DNA from: WHSW01 sp963781265
GTDB lineage: Bacteria > Actinomycetota > Thermoleophilia > Solirubrobacterales > 70-9
DNA: 64,000 nt
Direction of reading: 5' to 3'
NCBI GenBank assembly: GCA_963781265.1
Contig: CAWAFH010000012.1
Coordinates: 186,001 to 250,000 of the forward strand
Shown piece after piece: positions 40,687-49,020 of this stretch (within the stretch, counting starts at the first letter, position 1; each line of letters opens with the position of its first letter). Both the position numbers and the translations under genes were made by a program. The notes below the pieces were generated by a model. The model was not told the DNA's origin. It did not search any database and saw only the letters and a program-made list of their open reading frames with translations.

Positions 40687-42051
40687 ATGCCCGATCTCAA
40701 GCCGAGACCGCCACTGCCCGAGGGCCCGTTCCTCGTCGTTGGGCTGGCAAGATCCGGCCAGGCGGCGGCCCGGCTGCTCGCGGCCCGCGGCGAGCGCGTG
40801 ATCGGCGTTGATTCCGGATCTCCCGAGGGCGCAGCAGGGCTCGGGGGTGCCGGCGTCGAAGTCATGCTGGATGGGGACGGAATCGCGAGCATCGAGGGGG
40901 TTCGATGCGTGGTCAAGAGCCCGGGGGTGCCGGCCGGCGCGCCGGCGATCGTCGCGGCTCGCGAGCGGGGTCTGGTGGTGATCGGAGAGCTCGAGCTCTC
41001 CTGGCGCCTGCTGCCGAACCGCTTTTGCGCGGTCACGGGAACCAACGGCAAGACCACGGTGGCCGAGCTTCTCGGCCACATCTGGCGCACGGCCGGCGAG
41101 CCGGTCGCGGTCGCCGGTAACGTCGGCCGCCCGCTCGCCTCGCTGGTCGGCGAGATCGGCGATGAGGCGACGGTCGTCTGCGAGGCCTCGAGCTTTCAGC
41201 TCGAGGACGCCGACCGCTTCGCGCCCGAGTGCGCCGTGTTGCTCAACGTCGCTCCGGACCACCTCGACCGCCACGGCACCCTCGAGGCCTACCGCGACGC
41301 GAAGCTGCGCGTGTTCGCGAATCAGGGCAACGACGACGTCTGCGTCTACAACGGCTCCGACCCGGCGCTCGCCGGCGTCGACCTCGGCGGCTGCGGGCGC
41401 CGGGTCGCGTTCTGCGCCGCCGCCGGCGACGGGGAGGACTGCCAGGCGGTGGTCGCCGGCAACGTGATCGAGCTCTGGGACGAGCCCTTGGTCGAGCTTC
41501 GCGAGCTGCGCCTGCTCGGCCCACACAACGCCGCCAACGCGGCGGCGGCCGCCGCGGCCGCCGCGGCGAGCGGGATCGGGCGCGACGAGATCGCCGCCGG
41601 GCTGCGCAGCTTCGAGGGCGTTCCGCACCGGCTCGAGCGGGTCGCCGAGCTGGACGGCGTCCTCTACGTGAACGACTCGAAGGCGACCAACGTCGCCGCG
41701 GCCGCCGCCGCGCTGCGCTCGTTCGACGGCGGCGTGCGGGCGATCCTCGGCGGCTCGCTCAAGGGCGGGGACTTCGACGGGCTGGCCGAGCCCGTCGCCG
41801 AGCGCTGCGCCGCCGCGTACCTGATCGGCGAGGCGGCGGATCGAATCGAGCGCGAGCTCGAGCCGGCCCGTGGTGCCGGGGTCGAGGTCCGCCGCTGCGA
41901 GGATCTGGCCGCCGCGGTCGCCGCGGCCGCGGCCGACGCGGGCCCCGGCGAGGTCGTGCTGCTGGTTCCCGCCTGCGCGAGCTTCGACGCCTACCGCGAC
42001 TTCGAGCAGCGCGGCGAGCACTTCCGGGCCCTGGTCGAGGACCTTCGATGA
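40687..42051 (+). CDS. murD: UDP-MurNAc-L-alanine:D-glutamate ligase MurD
   Basis: The 454-residue ligase adds D-glutamate to UDP-MurNAc-L-Ala. The N-terminal FLVVGLARSGQAAARLL, ATP loop AVTGTNGKTTVAELL, EASSFQLEDAD and the C-terminal NDSKATNVAAAAAALRSF with GGSLKGGDF are typical. The ATG at 40687 starts just before the conserved domain; TTG at 40663 would add eight residues. An Ala-rich run (near 290) is encoded by GCG/GCC repeats. The stop overlaps the ftsW ATG. Confidence 0.94.
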   Translation: MPDLKPRPPLPEGPFLVVGLARSGQAAARLLAARGERVIGVDSGSPEGAAGLGGAGVEVMLDGDGIASIEGVRCVVKSPGVPAGAPAIVAARERGLVVIGELELSWRLLPNRFCAVTGTNGKTTVAELLGHIWRTAGEPVAVAGNVGRPLASLVGEIGDEATVVCEASSFQLEDADRFAPECAVLLNVAPDHLDRHGTLEAYRDAKLRVFANQGNDDVCVYNGSDPALAGVDLGGCGRRVAFCAAAGDGEDCQAVVAGNVIELWDEPLVELRELRLLGPHNAANAAAAAAAAAASGIGRDEIAAGLRSFEGVPHRLERVAELDGVLYVNDSKATNVAAAAAALRSFDGGVRAILGGSLKGGDFDGLAEPVAERCAAAYLIGEAADRIERELEPARGAGVEVRRCEDLAAAVAAAAADAGPGEVVLLVPACASFDAYRDFEQRGEHFRALVEDLR

Positions 42052-43358
42052 AGAAGGGCAAGCGCTCGTCGACCCCGGTCGAGTACTCGCTGCTGCTCAC
42101 CGCGACCCTCTGCCTGCTCGCCTTCGGCGTGGTGATGGTGTTCAGCGCCAGCTCGACCACCCAGCTGCTCGGGGAGTCCGGCGACAGCGCCTACTACCTC
42201 AAGCGCACGGTGATCTTCGGCGTGCTCGGCCTGCTGGTCATGCGCGTGCTCGCCGGGCGCGGGATCAAGGCGCTGCGGCCGCTCACCCCGCTGCTGCTTG
42301 CCGGCGCGTTCTTCTTGTGCGCGATCGTGATGCTGCCGGGCATCGGGGTGGAGGTGAACGGCTCGCGCGCCTGGCTCGGGGCCGGGCCCGTGCAGATTCA
42401 GCCCTCCGAGCTGATGAAGCTGGCGCTGATCCTGTTCACCGCCCAGCTGCTCGCCACCCGGCCCGAGATCGTGAAGGGCGGCGTCGGCGCGATGGCACCG
42501 GTGCTGACCGTGGTCGGCGCCGGGGTGCTCGTGGTCGGGGTGGGCGACCTCGGCACGGCGCTGGTCACCTGCCTCGCGATCACCGCGCTGCTCGTCGGCG
42601 CCGGGGCGCGGCTGCGCGACATCGGCCTGCTCGCCGCGGGCGCCGCGGCGGTCGTCGTGCTCGCGGTCCTGATCGAGCCCTACCGGGTCGCCCGCATCAC
42701 CTCGTTCCTCGATCCCGGCGGCGATCCCGGCGGAGCCGGCTTCCAGCTGATCCAGGCGAAGATCGCGCTCGGCTCGGGCGGGCTGTTCGGGGTCGGGCTC
42801 GGCGAGAGCCTGCAGAAGGCCTTCTATCTGCCCGAGGCCCATACGGACATGATCGCCGCGGTGATCGGCGAGGAGCTCGGGCTGGTGGGGATCGGCGGCC
42901 TGGTCGGCCTCTACGGGCTGTTCGGCTACGCCGGCTTCAAGATCGCCCAGTCGGCCCGCGACCGCTACGGCAAGCTGCTGGCGGCCGGGATCACCTCGCT
43001 GGTCCTGGTCCAGGCGCTCGTCAACCTGCTCGCCGTGTTCGGCCTCGCGCCGCTCACCGGCGTCCCGCTGCCGTTCGTCTCCTACGGCAACGCGAGCATG
43101 CTGGTGATGCTCGCCGGCGTCGGCCTGCTGCTCAACGTCTCGCGCGGGGGCAGCGCCGGCTCGGCGCGCAAGCCGTCAAGCGCCGGTGGGAGACTGCGCG
43201 TCGTCGACGGCGGGCGCGCCGGCGGGCGAGGCGCCCGCACCGCGCCCGCGAGGAGCACCAGAGCCAGTGGCGCAACCAGCAAGGGTCGTGATCGCAGCCG
43301 GCGGGACCGCCGGACACGTCGTCCCGGCGCTCGCCGTAGCCGACGCGCTTCGGGCTGA
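42048..43358 (+). CDS. ftsW: Septal peptidoglycan polymerase FtsW (SEDS)
   Basis: The 436-residue protein has about ten membrane helices of the SEDS family, which polymerise lipid II with a class B PBP, here FtsI. Motifs: FGVVMVFSASSTTQLL, GSRAWLGAGPVQIQPSELMKL, LPEAHTDMIAAVIGEELGL and VPLPFVSYGNASMLV. The C-terminal 70 residues are a basic cytoplasmic tail (many Arg and Ser). The last 92 nt overlap the start of murG in another frame, an unusually long overlap. Confidence 0.94.
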   Translation: MKKGKRSSTPVEYSLLLTATLCLLAFGVVMVFSASSTTQLLGESGDSAYYLKRTVIFGVLGLLVMRVLAGRGIKALRPLTPLLLAGAFFLCAIVMLPGIGVEVNGSRAWLGAGPVQIQPSELMKLALILFTAQLLATRPEIVKGGVGAMAPVLTVVGAGVLVVGVGDLGTALVTCLAITALLVGAGARLRDIGLLAAGAAAVVVLAVLIEPYRVARITSFLDPGGDPGGAGFQLIQAKIALGSGGLFGVGLGESLQKAFYLPEAHTDMIAAVIGEELGLVGIGGLVGLYGLFGYAGFKIAQSARDRYGKLLAAGITSLVLVQALVNLLAVFGLAPLTGVPLPFVSYGNASMLVMLAGVGLLLNVSRGGSAGSARKPSSAGGRLRVVDGGRAGGRGARTAPARSTRASGATSKGRDRSRRDRRTRRPGARRSRRASG

Positions 43359-44376
43359 GGGCGCGGAGGTCAGCTTCCTCGGCGCGGCCGACCGCGCCGA
43401 GGCCGAGGTCGTCCCCGCGGCCGGGTACGAGATCGACCTCCTGCGCCTGCGCGGCCTCGACCGCGGCAACCCGGTGCGGGCGGCCGGCGCCGTGTGGCTC
43501 GCCGCGGCGGCGGTCCCGGAGGCGCGCCGGGTGCTGCGCCGCCGTGAGGTGGGCGCCGTGCTCGGCGGCGGCGGCTACGTCGCCGGCCCGGCCGGGCTCG
43601 CCGCCGCGAGCCTGCGGCTGCCGCTCGTGCTGACGGAGGCCGACCGCCACCTCGGGCTGACCAATCGCCTGCTGGCGCGGCGGGCGCGCCGGGTCTGCCT
43701 CGCGTTTCCGATCGATGGCCTCGCCGGCGACCGCTACCTGGTGACCGGCCGCCCGATCCCGGCCGCGGTCCTCCGCGCCGACCGTGACGCCGCCCGCGAG
43801 CGCTTCGGCATCGCCGCGGCGGACCGCTGCCTGCTCGTCTTCGGCGGGAGCCAGGGCGCCCGTTCGATCAACCTCGCCGCGCTCGAGGCGTTCTGCGGCC
43901 CGGGCTCCGAGGGTCGCGACTTCCACGTCCTGCACATCAGCGGCAGCCGCGACTTCGCGGCCGTGCGCGAGGCGCTCGCCGCGGCCCCCAACCCGGGCCG
44001 CTACACGCTGCTCGAGTACGAGCCGGGGCTCGCCGACGCGCTCGCTGCCGCGGACCTCGTGCTCGCCCGCTCCGGCGGCTCGATCTTCGAGATCGCGGCC
44101 GCGCGGCGACCCTCGATCCTCGTTCCCTATCCCCATGCCTCCGGGCGCCATCAGCACGCCAACGCGGAGTGGATGCGCGACGGCGGCGCGGCGCTCGTGA
44201 TCGAGGACGACGAGCTCGGCCCGACCGGGCTGCGCGGCCTCGCCGCCGAGCTGCTCGGCGATCCGCCCAGGCTCGAAGCGATGGCGACCGCCGCGGCCCG
44301 GCTCGCGCGTCCGGACGCCGCGGCGCGGGTCGCGGCGGAGTTGCTCGCCGCGATCGGCCACCCTACGTCGCGATGA
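43267..44376 (+). CDS. murG: UDP-GlcNAc:lipid I N-acetylglucosaminyltransferase MurG
   Basis: The 369-residue membrane-associated transferase makes lipid II. The glycine-rich loop VVIAAGGTAGHVVPALAVAD is at the start, GGGGYVAGPAGLAAASLRLP follows, and the donor-site region FGGSQGARSINLAALEAF and RSGGSIFEIAAARRPSILVPYPHA is in the second domain. I chose GTG 43267, which is next to the conserved start; GTG 43186 would extend it further into ftsW. The stop overlaps the murC ATG (ATGA). Confidence 0.94.
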   Translation: MAQPARVVIAAGGTAGHVVPALAVADALRAEGAEVSFLGAADRAEAEVVPAAGYEIDLLRLRGLDRGNPVRAAGAVWLAAAAVPEARRVLRRREVGAVLGGGGYVAGPAGLAAASLRLPLVLTEADRHLGLTNRLLARRARRVCLAFPIDGLAGDRYLVTGRPIPAAVLRADRDAARERFGIAAADRCLLVFGGSQGARSINLAALEAFCGPGSEGRDFHVLHISGSRDFAAVREALAAAPNPGRYTLLEYEPGLADALAAADLVLARSGGSIFEIAAARRPSILVPYPHASGRHQHANAEWMRDGGAALVIEDDELGPTGLRGLAAELLGDPPRLEAMATAAARLARPDAAARVAAELLAAIGHPTSR

Positions 44377-45686
44377 ACGACGACTGGAGCGGCCGCGAGC
44401 TGCACTTCATCGCGATCGGGGGCGCCGGGATGAGCGGCCTGGCGCTCGTCTGCCGTCGGCTGGGGGCGACCGTGACCGGCTCCGACCGCGCCGAGAGCAC
44501 CTACCTCGAGCGGTTGCGCGTCGCCGGGCTCGAGCCGCGGGTCGGCCACGACCCCGAGCTCGTCCCCGAGGGCGCCGAGGTGGTCGTGTCGACCGCGATC
44601 GCCGAGGACAACCCCGAGCTTGCCCGCGCACGCGAGCGCGGCCAGCGGGTGGTCCACCGCGGCGAGCTGCTCGCCGAGCTGTGCGGGCTGCGCCGGTTGA
44701 TCGCGGTCTCGGGGACGCACGGCAAGACGACCACCGCCGGGATGCTGGTGCACGCAATGCGCGCGACCGGAGCCGACCCAAGCTTCTTTCTCGGCGGCGA
44801 GCTGCCCGGGGCCGGCGCCGACGGCGGGCCCGCGAACGCCGGCTGGGGAGCGGGGGAGTGGGTGGTCGCGGAGGCCGACGAGTCCGACGGCAGCTTCCTC
44901 GACCTGAGCCCGGAGATCGCCGTGGTCACCAACGTCGAGCTCGATCATCACGCGCGCTGGTCTTCGCGGGCGGAGCTGCTCGACGCGTTCGCCTCGTTCG
45001 CGGGCGCCGCGTCGGGGGCGGCGGTGCTCGCGGGTGACGACCTGGACCCGGTCGCCGCGGCGGCGCCGCGGTCGCTGCGCTTCGACGCCGAGCGCCCCGG
45101 CCCCGACTCGCTGGAGCTGCGGGTGCCGGGCCGCCACAACGTCCTCAACGCCCGCGCCGCGCTCGCGGCGCTCGAGCTCGCCGGCGCCGACCCGGGCGCC
45201 GCCGCTGCCGGGCTCGCCTCGTTTCCCGGGATGGTCCGCCGCCAGGAGCGCAAGGGCAGCCGCGCCGGCGCCGAGATCTACGACGACTACGCCCACCATC
45301 CGACCGAGGTCCAGGCGACCCTGGAGGCGCTGCGCGAGCTCGAGCCGCGGCGGCTGATCGCCGTGTTCCAGCCGCACCTGTACTCGCGCACGAAGGCGTT
45401 CGCGCAGCGCTTCGGCGCCGCGCTCGCCGCCGCCGACGTGGTCGGCGTGCTCGACGTCTACCCGGCCCGCGAGGAGCCGGTCGGCGAGCTCGCGGGGGTC
45501 AGCGGGCTGGACGTCGCCCGCGCGACCGCCGACCACGCGAGCGGCCGGCCGGTGCTGTGGCTCGTCGACGCCGCGAACGCCGAGCGGGTGCTCGGGCCGC
45601 GGCTGCGCGATGGCGACCTGCTGGTGACGATCGGAGCCGGCGACGTCTTCCGCCTCGGCGAGGCGCTCGTGGGGGGTGCCGGGTGA
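44373..45686 (+). CDS. murC: UDP-MurNAc:L-alanine ligase MurC
   Basis: The 437-residue ligase joins L-alanine to UDP-MurNAc, the first amino acid of the stem. Motifs: LHFIAIGGAGMSGLALV (N-terminal Rossmann), VSGTHGKTTTAGMLVHAM (P-loop, about 112-129), EADESDGSFLDLSPEIAVVT and DYAHHPTEVQATLEAL. Length is slightly below the usual 450-470. It overlaps murG upstream and shares one base (TGATG) with murB downstream. Confidence 0.96.
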   Translation: MNDDWSGRELHFIAIGGAGMSGLALVCRRLGATVTGSDRAESTYLERLRVAGLEPRVGHDPELVPEGAEVVVSTAIAEDNPELARARERGQRVVHRGELLAELCGLRRLIAVSGTHGKTTTAGMLVHAMRATGADPSFFLGGELPGAGADGGPANAGWGAGEWVVAEADESDGSFLDLSPEIAVVTNVELDHHARWSSRAELLDAFASFAGAASGAAVLAGDDLDPVAAAAPRSLRFDAERPGPDSLELRVPGRHNVLNARAALAALELAGADPGAAAAGLASFPGMVRRQERKGSRAGAEIYDDYAHHPTEVQATLEALRELEPRRLIAVFQPHLYSRTKAFAQRFGAALAAADVVGVLDVYPAREEPVGELAGVSGLDVARATADHASGRPVLWLVDAANAERVLGPRLRDGDLLVTIGAGDVFRLGEALVGGAG

Positions 45687-46624
45687 TGGCCGGGGTCCCG
45701 GCTGAGGTTCCCGACGGGGTGGAGCGCGACTACCCGCTCTCGCGGCTGACGACGGTGCGCGCCGGCGGCCCGGCGGAGCTGTTCGCGCGGCCCTCGACCC
45801 AGGGCGAGTTGGTCGAGCTGCTCGCCTGGGTCGCCGGGCGCGGGCTCGCGGTCGAGGTGATCGGCTCCGGCTCGAACCTGCTGGTCGCAGACGGCGGCGT
45901 TCGCGGCCTGGTCATGAAGCTCGCCGGCGAGCTCGCGGCGATCGAGCGCGACGGCACGACGATCGTCTGCGGGGGCGGCGTGCGGCTGCCCTCGGCGGCC
46001 GCGAAGATCGCCGGCTGGGGGCTGACCGGGCTCGAGTTCGGGATCAACATCCCGGGGACGGTCGGCGGCGCGGTGCGGATGAACGCGAACGCGTACGGGG
46101 GCGAGCTGGCGCGGGCGCTCGACTGGGTCGAGGTCTGCACGGCCGCCGGGGTCGAGCGCCGTCGCCCGGACCAGCTCGGCTTCTCGTACCGGAGCTCCAA
46201 CCTCGAGCCGGGCCAGGTCGTCTCCCTCGCCTCGTTCGAGCTCAGCGAGTCCGAGCCCGACGCGGTCAAGGCCACCCTGGCCGCGATGCGCGCGAAACGC
46301 CGCGAGGCGCAGCCCTCCGGGATCAAGACCTTCGGTTCGACCTTCAAGAACCCCGACGACGAGCGCGCCGAGGGGCGCACGGCCGGGCAGCTGCTCGAGG
46401 CGGCCGGATGTCAGGGGCTGGCGGTCGGCGGCGCGAGGCTGTCGCCGAAGCACGCCAACTTCGTCGAGAACACGGGTGAGGCGACGACCGCCGACGTGCT
46501 CGCGGTGATGGCGGCCGGCCGCCGCGCCGTCTTCGACCGCTTCGGGGTCGCGCTCGAGCCCGAGGTCCAGGTGCTCGGCGAGGTCGAGTGGCCCGCCGAC
46601 TGGGAGCTCGACCCCGGTCGCTGA
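45686..46624 (+). CDS. murB: UDP-N-acetylenolpyruvoylglucosamine reductase MurB
   Basis: The 312-residue FAD enzyme reduces UDP-GlcNAc-enolpyruvate to UDP-MurNAc. Motifs: YPLSRLTTVRAGGPAELFAR, the FAD-binding IGSGSNLLVADGGVRGLVM, and GINIPGTVGGAVRMNANAYG; FGSTFKNP and the final Glu (EPEVQVLGEVEW) are in place. The type appears to be type II (short). ATG shares a base with the murC stop. FtsQ begins 38 nt downstream. Confidence 0.95.
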   Translation: MAGVPAEVPDGVERDYPLSRLTTVRAGGPAELFARPSTQGELVELLAWVAGRGLAVEVIGSGSNLLVADGGVRGLVMKLAGELAAIERDGTTIVCGGGVRLPSAAAKIAGWGLTGLEFGINIPGTVGGAVRMNANAYGGELARALDWVEVCTAAGVERRRPDQLGFSYRSSNLEPGQVVSLASFELSESEPDAVKATLAAMRAKRREAQPSGIKTFGSTFKNPDDERAEGRTAGQLLEAAGCQGLAVGGARLSPKHANFVENTGEATTADVLAVMAAGRRAVFDRFGVALEPEVQVLGEVEWPADWELDPGR

Positions 46625-46662
46625 GGGCAGGAGGCCGCGCTCGCGGGGGGAATTGAACCCCG

Positions 46663-47655
46663 ATGAGCCGAGCCCGGGCCAGCACCCCTGCCGCAAAGCG
46701 CCGCGCCGGCGCCCGCGCCTCGGCCTCCCGCAAGGCCCAGCCCCGCCGCAGCTCCGCGACGGCCACGCCCCGGCGAGCCCCGGCGAAGCGCGCGGCGCCG
46801 AAGCGAGCCTCGAAGCGCGCCGCGCCGAAGCGGACCGCGAAGGGCCGCCGGGCGACCGCCGCCCGCCGGCCACCGCGCCGCCCGGCGCGCCGCCGCCGCG
46901 GCTTCAGTCGCCCGCGGCCGCTGCGCGCTCTGCGCCGGGGGTTCACGGCGGTCTCGTGGCGCTACCGGCTCGGGATCGTCGTGATCCTCGCCGCGACCCT
47001 GGCCGCCGGGTACTTCCTCTGGCTGCGCGACTCGTCGCTCGTCGCGGTCAACAACGTCGACGTGGTCGGCGTCACCAGCGGCGACCGCGAGCAGATCGTC
47101 GGCGAGCTGACCCGGATCGCAGAGCAGCAGACCACCCTGCACGCGGACCCGGGCGCGATCGAGCGGGCCGCCGCCGCGTTCCCGACGATCGCCGGCGTCA
47201 CCGTCGACCCCAACTTCCCGCACGGTATGCGGATCGAGATCTCCGAACGCCCGCCGGCCCTGATCGTGAGGTCGGGCGGGGACGAGGTGGCGGTCGCGGC
47301 CGATGGCACCCTGCTCACCGGGGTCGAGGCCGCCGACCCGGATTCGCTGCCGTCGCTCGAGCTCGACAAGGCCCCGACCGGGGCGCGGCTGAGCGGCGAA
47401 CCGCTCCAGGAGGCGCTGGTCCTCGGCGCGGCTCCGCCGCCCCTGGCGCCGCTGATCGAGGGGGTCCGCGTCGACCAGGACTACGGCGTCGAGGTGACCC
47501 TGCGCGGCGAGATCCCGATCCGCTTCGGCAGCGGCGCGAGCGCCGACCAGAAGTGGGCGGCGGCGGCCGCCGTGCTCGCCGATCCGAAGCTCGACGCGCT
47601 GCTTTACGCCGACGTTCGGGTGCCCGAGCGGCCGACGGTCGGCGGCGCGGGGTAA
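46663..47655 (+). CDS. ftsQ: Cell division protein FtsQ
   Basis: The 330-residue protein has a very long basic cytoplasmic start (1 to about 95, Arg/Ala/Lys/Pro-rich with repeated KRAAPKRASKRAAPKR), one membrane helix (about 104-124), a POTRA domain (VNNVDVVGVTSGDREQIVGE to ISERPPALIV, about 128-205) and a beta domain. FtsQ recruits other divisome proteins on the outer face of the membrane. The basic tail, rich in lysine and alanine like histone tails, could touch nucleic acid or the membrane. Location before ftsZ supports the call. Confidence 0.9.
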   Translation: MSRARASTPAAKRRAGARASASRKAQPRRSSATATPRRAPAKRAAPKRASKRAAPKRTAKGRRATAARRPPRRPARRRRGFSRPRPLRALRRGFTAVSWRYRLGIVVILAATLAAGYFLWLRDSSLVAVNNVDVVGVTSGDREQIVGELTRIAEQQTTLHADPGAIERAAAAFPTIAGVTVDPNFPHGMRIEISERPPALIVRSGGDEVAVAADGTLLTGVEAADPDSLPSLELDKAPTGARLSGEPLQEALVLGAAPPPLAPLIEGVRVDQDYGVEVTLRGEIPIRFGSGASADQKWAAAAAVLADPKLDALLYADVRVPERPTVGGAG

Positions 47656-47674
47656 AGCGCGCAAAAGCCACACA

Positions 47675-47726
47675 CCTCGATCCAGGGTTTAGCCTTGAGG
47701 AGATATGTGAACCCTCGATCCAGGGT
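47675..47726 (+). repeat. Paired 14-bp motif CCTCGATCCAGGGT upstream of ftsZ
   Basis: CCTCGATCCAGGGT occurs exactly at 47675-47688 and 47713-47726, 38 bp apart. The second copy is within the dyad ACCCT-N6-AGGGT; the first keeps ACCT/AGGT. The motif lies 48-100 bp upstream of the -35, a place for an activator or repressor of ftsZ. Confidence 0.7.
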
Positions 47727-47773
47727 CCAGACTTCTGGTCTGCACGATTCCGTGCCGCCCCGGGCCGGGGCGA

Positions 47774-47802
47774 TTGACACGGAAGCGGGTATGCCCTACC
47801 GT
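47774..47802 (+). promoter_or_regulatory. ftsZ promoter TTGACA-N17-TACCGT
   Basis: A perfect TTGACA (47774-47779) is followed after 17 bp by TACCGT (47797-47802). The predicted start near 47809 leaves a leader of about 87 nt before ATG 47896, with GGAACGGGAGAA as ribosome-binding site. Confidence 0.65.
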
Positions 47803-47895
47803 CGCGTTCACGTCTAGCCTGCATAGAGCGGAAAACGCTCAAGTATGCCTTCAGGTTCGGACGGAGCCAACAGGGTCAACTCAGGAACGGGAGAA

Positions 47896-48981
47896 ATGGT
47901 CGAGTCGTCCTATCTCGCGGTGATCAAGGTCGTCGGAGCCGGCGGCGGAGGCACGAATGCGGTCAGCCGCATGGTCGACGCCGGGCTCAAGGGCGTCGAG
48001 TTCATCGCCATCAATACCGACGTTCAGGCGCTCCAATCCTGCGAGGCGGACATCAAGCTCGCCGCCGGGCACAACCTCACCCACGGCCTCGGCGCCGGGG
48101 CCAACCCCGACGTCGGGGCGGGCGCCGCCGCGGAGTCGCGCGATGACATCAAGGAGGCGCTGAAGGGCGCCGACATGGTCTTCGTCACCGCGGGCGAGGG
48201 CGGCGGCACCGGGACCGGCGCCGCCCCCGTGATCGCCGAGATCGCCAAGGAGGAGATCGGCGCGCTCACCGTCGGCGTGGTCACGAAGCCGTTCGAGTTC
48301 GAGGGCAACCGCCGCATGCAGCAGGCCCTCGACGGGATCGACAAGCTGCGCGCCAAGGTCGACACCCTGATCATCGTCCCGAACCAGAAGCTGCTCGAGG
48401 TCGTCGAGCGCCGGACCTCCGTTCAGGAGGCCTTCCGGATGGCCGACGACATCCTGCGCCAGGGGGTCCAGGGGATCACCGACCTGATCACGACCCCGGG
48501 CCAGATCAACCTCGACTTCGCCGACGTCCGCACCGTGATGGCCGACGCCGGCTCGGCGATGATGGGCATCGGGACCGCCGCCGGCGAGAACCGCGCCCAG
48601 GAGGCGGCCCGGATGGCCGTCAACTCCCCGCTGATGGAGGAGTCGATCGAGGGCGCCACCGGGATGCTCCTCAACTTCACCGGCTCCGAGGACCTCAACC
48701 TGTTCGAGGTCAACGAGGCGGCCGACATCGTCGTCTCGACGGCCGACAAGGGCGCCAACATCATCTTCGGCACCGTGATCGACCCGTCGATCGGCGACGA
48801 GGTCAGGGTGACCGTGATCGCGACCGGGTTCGAGGGCCGGGAGACCCTGGCCCGCAAGCCGATCCAGGTGCGCGAGCGCGGCCGCCAGCGCCGCGTCGGC
48901 GGGCTCGCCGACCGCGAGCGCCGCGAGCTCCAGGTCTCCGACGACGACATCGACGTCCCGCCCTTCCTGCGCGGCAGCTGA
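47896..48981 (+). CDS. ftsZ: Cell division GTPase FtsZ
   Basis: The 361-residue tubulin-like GTPase forms the division ring. It shows VVGAGGGGTNAVSRMVD, the tubulin signature GGGTGTGAAPVIAEIA, NPDVGAGAAAESRDD and the T7 loop NLDFADVRTVM. The C-terminus DIDVPPFLR is the conserved peptide for FtsZ partners. I prefer ATG 47896, with a strong Shine-Dalgarno and the usual YLAVIKVVG spacing, over ATG 47845, which would add 17 residues. FtsA is absent, as in other actinobacteria; sepF and ylm genes do not follow, instead gcvT does. Confidence 0.96.
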   Translation: MVESSYLAVIKVVGAGGGGTNAVSRMVDAGLKGVEFIAINTDVQALQSCEADIKLAAGHNLTHGLGAGANPDVGAGAAAESRDDIKEALKGADMVFVTAGEGGGTGTGAAPVIAEIAKEEIGALTVGVVTKPFEFEGNRRMQQALDGIDKLRAKVDTLIIVPNQKLLEVVERRTSVQEAFRMADDILRQGVQGITDLITTPGQINLDFADVRTVMADAGSAMMGIGTAAGENRAQEAARMAVNSPLMEESIEGATGMLLNFTGSEDLNLFEVNEAADIVVSTADKGANIIFGTVIDPSIGDEVRVTVIATGFEGRETLARKPIQVRERGRQRRVGGLADRERRELQVSDDDIDVPPFLRGS

Positions 48982-49007
48982 GCCGCAGCTTCCCAGCGCC
49001 GACGGGC

Positions 49008-49013
49008 TAGCCT
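49008..49013 (+). promoter_or_regulatory. -10 element TAGCCT before gcvT
   Basis: TAGCCT ends 7 nt before the GTG at 49021. The same hexamer with the same spacing precedes gcvPA (53343-53348), so both parts of the split gcv set appear to have matching leaderless promoters. Confidence 0.5.
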
Positions 49014-49020
49014 GGGCGCG

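Larger units (their letters stand above)
47656..47895 (+). other. 240-bp ftsZ upstream region
   Basis: This is one of the few longer gaps. It contains two copies of a 14-bp motif (47675-47688 and 47713-47726), a good TTGACA-N17-TACCGT promoter (47774-47802), and a small in-frame extension of ftsZ from ATG 47845. I see no gene in it. Confidence 0.7.

Noticed and set aside
48982..49020. Glycine riboswitch before gcvT
   Set aside because: The gap is 39 bp, too short for a glycine aptamer, and the -10 element lies within it.
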